From Planctomycetaceae bacterium (GTDB lineage: Bacteria; Planctomycetota; UBA1135; GCA-002686595): a stretch of DNA of 64,000 nucleotides. A model generated the notes under the pieces. It made no database searches and was not told the DNA's origin. It saw nothing but the letters and a program-made list of their open reading frames with translations. The DNA lies in contig WGMC01000001.1 of assembly GCA_016125265.1 (NCBI GenBank), positions 124,001-188,000 of the forward strand. Direction: 5' to 3'. This document shows, piece by piece, positions 18,440 to 25,576 of this stretch (the first letter of the stretch is position 1; each line of letters begins with the position of its first letter). Made by a program: the position numbers and the translations under genes.

Positions 18440-19504
18440 GTGGAACAGGGCAGTGACGATACGGCCGACGGCGAAGCCGCGGCGGAAGGAGCGGCGGAAG
18501 GAGCGGCACAGCGCCGACCGACCCGGCGACGCTGGCTAGGGCTGGCGGCGGCGGCCGTCTCTGGCTTCGCGCTCGGGCAAGCGCGCGCCGTGCGGAGGAA
18601 CGAGAACGGCACGTTCGTCTGGGCGGCGGACCGCGATGGGGGGCAGCTCTACGCGTTGGACAGCAACTTGCTCGTGCTCCGCGCGGTGGCCGTGCCCGCG
18701 CCGGTGCGGGTCGTGGCCCAGGGCGACGGCGGCGCGCTCGTGGTGTCGGCGCCCGCGGGACCGCGCGGACCCCACCGGATGCACGCGGTCAGCGCGACGG
18801 GCGTGCTGGGACCGGCCAGCACCTTCGAGCCCGTGCTCGATCTCGTCGCGGCGGGCGGCGAACGCGTGGTGCTGGTGACCGCGGAAGCGGGGCTGGACGC
18901 GCCGCGGCGCGCGGTGGTCTTCGAACGCGGACGGACGCTGGATCTCGCGGCACCGCCGCGTGTCGCGGCGGTCGCGTTCGACGGGGCGAGGCTCGCGCTG
19001 CTCGGAGAGCAGGGCGCGCTCGACATCGTGGATCCGGGCCAACCGGATGCGGCGCTGTTCTCTGCACGGCCCAGCGCGGGCGGCGCGGCCGTCGCGGCGG
19101 ATGGGCGCGGCGGTTGGTGGTACCTGGGGCGCGGGCCCGGCGCGCGGCTCGTGCGGCTCGAGCGCGACCTCGAGGTGGAGTCCGCGTGGGACCTCGGGGA
19201 CTTTGCACCGAACCTCCTCGCCTCGGACCCGCACACTGGCTGGGTTTGGCTCTTCGAGCACGGCTCTGGGCGGCTCGAGGCCTGGGACCGCCGCGGTTCG
19301 CGACACGTCGCGGAGGGGCTCGGGTTCGCGGCATCGCCGACGCGACTCGTAGCGCGCGCGGGTGGCGGGATGTGGGCACCATCGGGCGGCGCGCTTTTCG
19401 CCCTCGACAGTCTGGGCCGGCCCGCGGCCAGCCAGGGCGGGTTCACGTACCTCGTGGACGCGTCGCCAGCCGAGCCCGGGCGCCCATTCCTCCCCGCACG
19501 CTGA
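18440..19504 (+). CDS. Exported protein, probable beta-propeller
   Basis: 354 residues from GTG 18440. The N-terminus is acidic and Ala-rich, then TRRRWLGLAAAAVSGFALG, which resembles a Tat signal (Arg pair followed by a hydrophobic stretch). The body consists of repeated short beta strands separated by Gly/Asp turns (GTFVWAADRDGGQLYALD, GGWWYLGRGPGARLVRLE, HTGWVWLFEHGSGRLEAWD), suggesting an incomplete WD/NHL-like propeller. No catalytic residues are evident and no family is recognised. It lies 51 bases after the DNA methyltransferase gene on the same strand, and the next lipoprotein gene follows after 107 bases. Confidence 0.6.
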   Translation: MEQGSDDTADGEAAAEGAAEGAAQRRPTRRRWLGLAAAAVSGFALGQARAVRRNENGTFVWAADRDGGQLYALDSNLLVLRAVAVPAPVRVVAQGDGGALVVSAPAGPRGPHRMHAVSATGVLGPASTFEPVLDLVAAGGERVVLVTAEAGLDAPRRAVVFERGRTLDLAAPPRVAAVAFDGARLALLGEQGALDIVDPGQPDAALFSARPSAGGAAVAADGRGGWWYLGRGPGARLVRLERDLEVESAWDLGDFAPNLLASDPHTGWVWLFEHGSGRLEAWDRRGSRHVAEGLGFAASPTRLVARAGGGMWAPSGGALFALDSLGRPAASQGGFTYLVDASPAEPGRPFLPAR

Positions 19505-19611
19505 CGGACTGGCGCGCGGTCGGTCGGCCACTGTCTTCGGCAGCCGCGCTCGTGAGCAGGCAGGGCACTTCCCGGGCTGCCCAGCGAAGCGCGGTTAGGA
19601 TCCTCACCACG

Positions 19612-21072
19612 GTGCGCCGGACCTGGCTACTTCTCTGGATGGGTGGGGCCGCCCTCGCGGTGGGTTGCTCTCGCCCGCCGGCAGGGCCATCCCACGGCGC
19701 GCTCCCAGCCTCACCCGCCGCATCGGCGGAGGTCGCCCCGCCTCCGCAGTTCTCCGCGGAACAGTGGGCCAGCGTCGTGCACGTTGCCCACGATCTCTTT
19801 CCGCGAAGCGAGGCGGGCGGGCGGTTTCTTGTCGCCTCCGACGTGGAACTGCCCCTCGGCGAACTGGTGGTGTTTGCGAACCAGGCCTACGACCGATTCG
19901 CGGAGCGACTTGCAATCCTCTCGCATCTGCACCCGAGGTCCCCGACTCCGCTCTACCTTGCAAGCGGCGTGGAGAAGCTCCTCGCGGTGGAGAAGCGTTT
20001 CGGCCTTCCCAGCTCGGACCTGCCAGCGCGCAGCTTCTTCTTCCGCGGCGGCTTCTACGCACAGGTGCCCCTCGTTGCGGTTCCCGCACAGGACGTCGCC
20101 GGTACACGCTGGCTGCTTGCACACGAGATTGCGCACCTCGCGCTCACTCGCGTCGTCCCAGAACCGCCGGACTTGGTGAACGAGGGACTGGCGGAGGTCC
20201 TCGCGGGTTGGATGCACTTCGGTCCCGAGATTGAACTCCGCGAGGTGAGGTCCGTGCACTCGCAGTTCGAGTGGCGCCTCCGCAGGGCGGTCGAGCAGCA
20301 CAACATCCCGCCGCTCCGCCACCTCTTCGCCCTCGACTATTGGGCATTCCGCGCGGAGCAGAATGAGTTCTTGCACTACGCCCTGGGCTGGCACTTGGTG
20401 CGTTTCCTGCTGGAGGACGCAGACCCCGCTGTTCGCGGGCGCTTCGATCTCTACTTGGAAGCGCTGCGGGCGGGCCAATCGGGTTGGGATGCGTTCGAAT
20501 GTGTGTACGACGCGCCCCTCGTCGAGGACCTCTGGCGCCGAGAACTCGCGCGCCCGCTGGCTTGGTCGCCGATCTTTGGCGAGTGGTGGCAGACGAACGG
20601 TGGGTTTCGCAGCGCCGTCCGCGGCCATGCATCCGCGGCGCTGCTCCACGCGGACCGTGTGCCGTCCGAGGGGCCGTTCGAGCTGAGCTTCCAAGTCGAC
20701 GTGCCCGTGACCGAGCTGCCCGCCGACACGGGGATCGGTTTTGTCCTCGCGCACCAAAGTCCCAAGGACTTCCACCTGCTCTCGCTGCAAGACCGCGGGC
20801 GCGAAGTGGTGCTCTACCACGCCCGCAGCGGGAGGGAGCAGCGTCGCCACCCCCGGCGCGCCTCGAACGACTCCTCCGCGGCGCGCATCACCCTTCGGAT
20901 CGAAGCCGACGGCTCGGTCCTCCTGCAGGTCGACGGCGACCAGACCGCCGGCTTCGGGCCCGTGAAGGGTGTGCACGGAGGCCAAGTGGGGCTGATGCTC
21001 GAGCGCCATTCGTTGGAGCGAGATAGCGCCAGCGAGATCCACTTCCGCGGGATCCGCGCGACCGTCCCGTGA
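19612..21072 (+). CDS. Lipoprotein with HEXXH metallopeptidase motif and C-terminal lectin-like domain
   Basis: 486 residues from GTG 19612 (ATG 19639 is an alternative). The leader TWLLLWMGGAALAVGC ends in a lipobox. Around residue 170 the sequence LLAHEIAHLAL has the zinc-binding HEXXH pattern, and the later NEGLAEVLAGW supplies a likely third ligand (Glu), as in gluzincin peptidases. The last 150 residues (FELSFQVDVPV, FVLAHQSPKDFHLLSLQD, VDGDQTAGFG) look like a concanavalin-like carbohydrate-binding fold. It is probably a surface-anchored protease or binding protein. Substrate unknown. Confidence 0.65.
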   Translation: MRRTWLLLWMGGAALAVGCSRPPAGPSHGALPASPAASAEVAPPPQFSAEQWASVVHVAHDLFPRSEAGGRFLVASDVELPLGELVVFANQAYDRFAERLAILSHLHPRSPTPLYLASGVEKLLAVEKRFGLPSSDLPARSFFFRGGFYAQVPLVAVPAQDVAGTRWLLAHEIAHLALTRVVPEPPDLVNEGLAEVLAGWMHFGPEIELREVRSVHSQFEWRLRRAVEQHNIPPLRHLFALDYWAFRAEQNEFLHYALGWHLVRFLLEDADPAVRGRFDLYLEALRAGQSGWDAFECVYDAPLVEDLWRRELARPLAWSPIFGEWWQTNGGFRSAVRGHASAALLHADRVPSEGPFELSFQVDVPVTELPADTGIGFVLAHQSPKDFHLLSLQDRGREVVLYHARSGREQRRHPRRASNDSSAARITLRIEADGSVLLQVDGDQTAGFGPVKGVHGGQVGLMLERHSLERDSASEIHFRGIRATVP

Positions 21073-21125
21073 TCGGCGGCGGCGGCGTGTGTGGGTGTTT
21101 TCTGGATCCGTGCGGGAAGCGCGCC

Positions 21126-21665
21126 TCACCCGCCCGGGTTGGCGAGCAAGGTCAGGGCAGCGACTAGGGTCTTCGCGTCCTTGGGCTCGAGCAACAGCAC
21201 GTCCTCGGGCCGCATCCAAACGAGGTCCAGCTCCTCGTCGTCATCCGGCCCGCGGCGATCCGCGCCCGCGGGTGTGAGGTCCTCGGCCAAGAACAGCACC
21301 AACTGCTCCGAACAGAAACCCGGCGCCGCGAAAAAACGCACCAGTTGTTTCCAACGCCCGGCGACGAGGCCCGTCTCCTCTTCGAGTTCGCGCTTCGCGG
21401 CGACCAACGGCGCCTCCCCAGGCTCCAAGCGGCCCGCGGGCACCTCGGTCATCCAACAGTCGGCGGCGCGTCGGTATTGGCGCACCAAAGCGAGCCGCCC
21501 CGCGGTGTCCCGGGCGGCGATGGCGACCGCGCCGGGGTGCAGCACGAGGTCGAGCGATTGCTCGCGGCCCGACGGCAGGCGGATGTGCTCGTGCACCAGC
21601 TCGAACACGCGCCCGCGGTGGAGCGATTCCCTTCGGAGCAGTTGCACGGGTTCGGGTTCGGGCAC
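21126..21665 (-). CDS. Nudix hydrolase, ADP-ribose pyrophosphatase type
   Basis: 179 residues. The Nudix box is complete: G-x5-E in GRLEPGE, then REL-EEETGL (residues about 85-107), giving metal-dependent cleavage of a nucleoside diphosphate linked to another group. The preceding PAGRLE and following FFAAPGFCSEQLVLFLA match the ADP-ribose pyrophosphatase (NudF-like) group. GTG 21665 is chosen because a GGAGG ribosome binding site lies 9 bases upstream. The gene is convergent with the lipoprotein gene at its left and divergent from the membrane protein on its right. Confidence 0.87.
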   Translation of the reverse strand: MPEPEPVQLLRRESLHRGRVFELVHEHIRLPSGREQSLDLVLHPGAVAIAARDTAGRLALVRQYRRAADCWMTEVPAGRLEPGEAPLVAAKRELEEETGLVAGRWKQLVRFFAAPGFCSEQLVLFLAEDLTPAGADRRGPDDDEELDLVWMRPEDVLLLEPKDAKTLVAALTLLANPGG

Positions 21666-21799
21666 GGCTTGATTCCTCCGGTCGACGGGTGCGGCGGGTG
21701 CACGGGCACAACTCGCGGTTGCAGCGCTGCCCCCTGCCCGTAGGCTAGGGCGCCACCGCCCCAAGCGGCCCACGGAACGGGCGGCGCCGGGCCCTTCCC

Positions 21800-23749
21800 G
21801 TGCAGGAACCGAGCCAGATCCCGACGAACCCGCTGCCGCCGCCGCGCCCGGGGACCCGCGACGGGCGGCGCGTCCGGCGGAACTGGGGAGGAGCTTCCGG
21901 GACCGACGGCGAGGGACGCCGCCGCACCGTCGGCCTGCGAGAGTGGCTGCTCGCGCTGCTCGCCGCGCTGGTGGTGGCCGCCGTCGCGACCTGGCCCCTG
22001 GTGGGGGAGCTGGGCCGGTCGTTGCCCCACGATCCGAGATTCACATCGCCCGAGGGCAGCGATGTGCACCTCTTCGTGTGGGACCTCTGGTGGGTGTCCG
22101 ACGCGCTCGAACGCGGGCACCCGCCCTTCCACACGGACGCGATCTTCGCGCCCGTGGGCCACAGTTTGGCGCTGCACACACACGTGTTCCTGTGGGGTCT
22201 CCTCGCGACACCCATCGAGCGCCTCTTCGGCGCCGCGGCCGCCTACGGCGCGGTCTTGCTCGCGCTGCTCGCCACCAGCGCGGCCGCGTGTTACGGACTC
22301 GGCCGTTTCCTGGGACTGGGGCGATGCGGCGCGGCCTTTGCGGCGGCTGCGTGGGCCTTTTCGCCGTACTTCCTGCAAAAGGGGCTCGAGCACCTCAACT
22401 TGACGGCGAACCCCCTCGTGCCGCTCTTGGTGTGGGCGGCGCTCGTGTGGCGCGGGGGCGGCGCGCGGGCGAACTGGGCCGCGCTCGCGACCGGTGGGCT
22501 CTGGGGGGCCTGCCTCCTGGTGGATGCGATGGCGGCGCTCTGGACGGCGCTGCTCGTCGCGCTCGTCTGGTTGCTGGCGCCGGCGAGTCGCGTCGAGGGC
22601 GACACATCGTCCGTCGGGTCCCCCGCACCGTCGCGGCGCGGGTTGCGCTCGCCCGTCGCGTTCGCGCTGGCGGTGGTCGCGGCGCTTTTGGTCGGTGGGC
22701 CGTACGTCGCGGAGCTGGGGAGGGAACTCCGTTCGCTGGAGCGCCACCGCCAACAGTCGGAAACGGGTGCGGGCCTGGCGCGGGATCAGCTCTACCACCC
22801 GGAGTTGCTCGACTTCGTCACACCCTCCGGGCTGCATCCCTTGGCGCGTACCGACGGGGCGCCGGCCCTCGGCGCCGCCCGCGTGCGGCCCGACGCCCAC
22901 CATCCCGACCGCCGGGCCGAACACGCGGGCCTCGCGGCGCCCTTCGCGGCCCTCCTCCTCGTCGCGCTCGGCGCGTGGCGGGTGCCCCCGTCGCGGCGCT
23001 GGCTGGCGGTTGGGCTCTGTTTTTGGCTGCTGGCCTGGGATCCGGGTCCCGACCCGGAGGGCTGGCTGTCCGGCCTCTACCGGCGTGTGCCGGGGCTCGA
23101 CATGCTGCGGGTGCCGGCCCGGGCCTGGCCGTATGCGTGGCTGTGCCTGTCGCTGGTGGCCGGTGCGGGTGCAGCCGTGCTGGCGCGGGGCGGGCGCGGG
23201 GGCAAGTTCGCGCTCGGGGGCGCGGGGTTGCTCCTCGCCTTCGAACTCTGTGCCGCGCCGTACCCAATGGCTCCCTGGCGGGTGCCGCAGGCGGTGGCGG
23301 CCCTGGCACCGGCGACGTCGGAGGAACGCGAGGCCGCCCGCGCCGGCGGGCACCTCCTGCAACTGCCCTTTGAACCGGGCGCGGGTCCGGCGCTCTCGTG
23401 GCAAACGGTGCACGAGCGCCCCCTCGTGTTCGGCTACCTGGCCCGGATCCACCCGGCGGCCCCCGAGCGCCTGCTGCGACTCGCGCCGGGCCTCTTCGCC
23501 CACGCACTCGGCGCCCCCCTCGCCGACCCGGAGGACCTCACCCTCGAACTGGACCTCCTCGGCGTCGAGCACATCCTCGTGGACCTCCGGCGCACCCAGG
23601 ACCCCGAAAGGGCCCTTTGGGTGCTCGACCGGCTGACGGCGTTCGAGCGCCGGCCAGAGGGCGAGGACGGACGGGGCGGGCCCGGGCCGGATGGGGTGCT
23701 GGCTTGGAGCCGGCGGCGGCCCGCGGCGGCCTTCCTGCCGCCCCACTGA
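21800..23749 (+). CDS. Large multi-pass membrane protein, GT-C glycosyltransferase-like
   Basis: 649 residues from GTG 21800 (start uncertain). A short Pro/Arg-rich leader is followed by about ten hydrophobic helices, for example LLALLAALVVAAVATWPL, AVLLALLATSAAACYGL and LVPLLVWAALVW. Between helices 1 and 2 lies the periplasmic-style loop with SDVHLFVWDLWW, in the position where GT-C glycosyltransferases carry a catalytic acidic motif. The last 150 residues are soluble. It may move sugars from lipid carriers for envelope polysaccharide; the donor is unknown. Confidence 0.6.
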   Translation: MQEPSQIPTNPLPPPRPGTRDGRRVRRNWGGASGTDGEGRRRTVGLREWLLALLAALVVAAVATWPLVGELGRSLPHDPRFTSPEGSDVHLFVWDLWWVSDALERGHPPFHTDAIFAPVGHSLALHTHVFLWGLLATPIERLFGAAAAYGAVLLALLATSAAACYGLGRFLGLGRCGAAFAAAAWAFSPYFLQKGLEHLNLTANPLVPLLVWAALVWRGGGARANWAALATGGLWGACLLVDAMAALWTALLVALVWLLAPASRVEGDTSSVGSPAPSRRGLRSPVAFALAVVAALLVGGPYVAELGRELRSLERHRQQSETGAGLARDQLYHPELLDFVTPSGLHPLARTDGAPALGAARVRPDAHHPDRRAEHAGLAAPFAALLLVALGAWRVPPSRRWLAVGLCFWLLAWDPGPDPEGWLSGLYRRVPGLDMLRVPARAWPYAWLCLSLVAGAGAAVLARGGRGGKFALGGAGLLLAFELCAAPYPMAPWRVPQAVAALAPATSEEREAARAGGHLLQLPFEPGAGPALSWQTVHERPLVFGYLARIHPAAPERLLRLAPGLFAHALGAPLADPEDLTLELDLLGVEHILVDLRRTQDPERALWVLDRLTAFERRPEGEDGRGGPGPDGVLAWSRRRPAAAFLPPH

Positions 23750-23872
23750 CGCTGCCGGGCAGCGGGTGCCGCGGCGGCGCGGTTGTGGGGGAGCTTCGCC
23801 TCCCGCTACCATGCCCGGCTCGACCCCGGGCGCCGCCGCGCCGGGGTCAGCTCCCAACCCGGATTGCGCGCC

Positions 23873-24430
23873 GTGCACGACGACATCGAACGGGTCCTCA
23901 TTTCGCCGGAAGAGATCCGCGCCGGCATCGAGCGGGTGGCGGGTGAGGTCACCCACACCTACCGGGGCACGGACTTCACCGTCGTCGGGGTGCTGAAGGG
24001 CTCGTGTGTATTCGTCAGCGACCTGATCCGCGCGGTGCCGATCCCGCTCGAGCTGGCCTTCCTCTCGGCGTCCAGCTACCGCGACGGCACGACCTCCGGA
24101 CGGCTCGACCTGTCGTTCTTCCCCGCCGAGGGCGAGATCGCCGGCAAGCGCCTCTTGCTGGTCGACGACATCCTCGACACGGGCCGCACGATGCAGGCGC
24201 TGGTGGACACCCTGATGGAGCGGGGCGCCCTCGACGTGAAGACCTGCGTGTTCCTGGACAAACCGTCGCGCCGGCTCGCGGCCATCCAGCCGGACTTCCG
24301 CGCCTTCGCGGTGGAGGACCTGTTCGTGGTGGGCTACGGCCTGGACTTCGCGGGGCGCTACCGCAACCTGCCGTACGTGGGAGCGCTGCGTCCGGCGCTC
24401 TATGCAAGCGCCGCCCCCGCGCGGGGCTGA
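23873..24430 (+). CDS. hpt: Hypoxanthine phosphoribosyltransferase
   Basis: 185 residues. Purine salvage: hypoxanthine or guanine plus PRPP gives IMP or GMP. The PRPP-binding motif LLLVDDILDTGRTM is near residue 100, the N-terminal VVGVLKGSCVFVSDL loop and FLDKPSRRLA are standard. The GTG start at 23873 (MHDDIERVLIS) begins the fold; the extra upstream codons show no coding pattern. It lies 124 bases after the membrane protein and directly before a pseudouridine synthase gene. Confidence 0.9.
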   Translation: MHDDIERVLISPEEIRAGIERVAGEVTHTYRGTDFTVVGVLKGSCVFVSDLIRAVPIPLELAFLSASSYRDGTTSGRLDLSFFPAEGEIAGKRLLLVDDILDTGRTMQALVDTLMERGALDVKTCVFLDKPSRRLAAIQPDFRAFAVEDLFVVGYGLDFAGRYRNLPYVGALRPALYASAAPARG

Positions 24431-24478
24431 CCGCGAGGCCCCCCTTTGCAGATCCAAACAGGGCTGGGCGACGGGCCG

Positions 24479-25576
24479 ATGGACTTCGAGGTCCTGGTGG
24501 TTCCGGCGGAGCATGCGGGGCTCGAACTCGACGAGTTCCTCGGCCTGCATTTTCCCCAGGTGCCGAAGGGCAAGCTGCGCCGCGAGGTGCGCGAGCGGCG
24601 CGTTCTGCTCGACGGTGCGCCGACGATGCCGTCGCAGCGCCTGCACCGGGACCAGGTCGTGTTGGTGCGGTTCGACGAGGACGTGCTCGACGGCAGTGGC
24701 CCCGTGGCGCCGAAGGTCGAGATCCCGGTTCTGTACGAGGACGAGGACGTGCTCGTCGTCGACAAACCGCCGCGCCTCGCGGTCGAACCCGAGCGTTGGC
24801 ACCGCTCCGCGGCGACAGTCGCGGGGGCGCTCCTGGCGTTGGCGATGGACCGCTCCGAAGGCGACCCGTTGACGCCCGACGACGACACGCTGCCGGCGCC
24901 GCTGCACTTTCGCCCGCGCCTCGTGCACCGCCTGGACAAGGACACTTCGGGCGCGCTGGTGGTCTCGAAGCACCTCGACGCCGAACGCCGCCTGCGCGGG
25001 GCCTTCGAATCGGGCCGTGTGGTGAAGGAATACCTCGCCTTGGTCGAGGGCGAACACCCCCTCGGGGACGGCGAGGTCGACGTGATCGACCTGCCGCTCG
25101 GGCCCGACGGGCGCCGCACCGGCCGCCAGCGCGTGGACGAGCGCGAGGGCAAGTCCAGCGTCACCGAAGTGCGTGTGGCGAGCCGCCTTTCGGGCTACAC
25201 ACTGCTCGCCTGTCGACCGCTCACCGGCCGCACGCATCAGATTCGCGTGCACCTGGCCGCACGCGGTTTCCCCCTGGTGGTGGACCCCTTGTATGGGCGC
25301 CACGAACGACTGAACCTCAGCGACTTCAAGCGCGGGTACCGCGCCAAACGCGGGGCGCCTGAGCGGCCCCTGCTCGACCGCCTGGCGCTGCACGCCAGCC
25401 GCATTCTTTTTCCCTCTGCTCTCGACGACGGTTCCTGTTTCGTGCCCGAGATGCCGCCCGCGGGCACTGCGAACGGGCCCCTTCAAAATGCACCTTTCGT
25501 GCACGTTTGCGCTCCGCTGCCGACGGATCTCGAGCGCACCCTCAAGCAATTGGCGAAGTGGCGAGGCCACAAGTGA
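24479..25576 (+). CDS. RluA/RluD-family 23S rRNA or tRNA pseudouridine synthase
   Basis: 365 residues from ATG 24479; a TTG at 24446 would add 11 residues. An N-terminal S4-like RNA-binding domain (LDEFLGLHFPQVPKGKLRREV) is followed by the catalytic domain with the family signature HRLDKDTSGALV, whose Asp is the nucleophile, and later RTHQIRVHLAARGFPLVVDPLYG. It converts uridine to pseudouridine in ribosomal or transfer RNA. The stop TGA overlaps the truD start (TGATG), so the two pseudouridine synthases are translationally coupled. The exact RNA site cannot be told from sequence. Confidence 0.88.
   Translation: MDFEVLVVPAEHAGLELDEFLGLHFPQVPKGKLRREVRERRVLLDGAPTMPSQRLHRDQVVLVRFDEDVLDGSGPVAPKVEIPVLYEDEDVLVVDKPPRLAVEPERWHRSAATVAGALLALAMDRSEGDPLTPDDDTLPAPLHFRPRLVHRLDKDTSGALVVSKHLDAERRLRGAFESGRVVKEYLALVEGEHPLGDGEVDVIDLPLGPDGRRTGRQRVDEREGKSSVTEVRVASRLSGYTLLACRPLTGRTHQIRVHLAARGFPLVVDPLYGRHERLNLSDFKRGYRAKRGAPERPLLDRLALHASRILFPSALDDGSCFVPEMPPAGTANGPLQNAPFVHVCAPLPTDLERTLKQLAKWRGHK

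Noticed and set aside
21449-25570. 1373-codon minus-strand open frame
   Set aside because: Runs antisense through a membrane protein, hpt and the pseudouridine synthase, all with clear family motifs on the plus strand.
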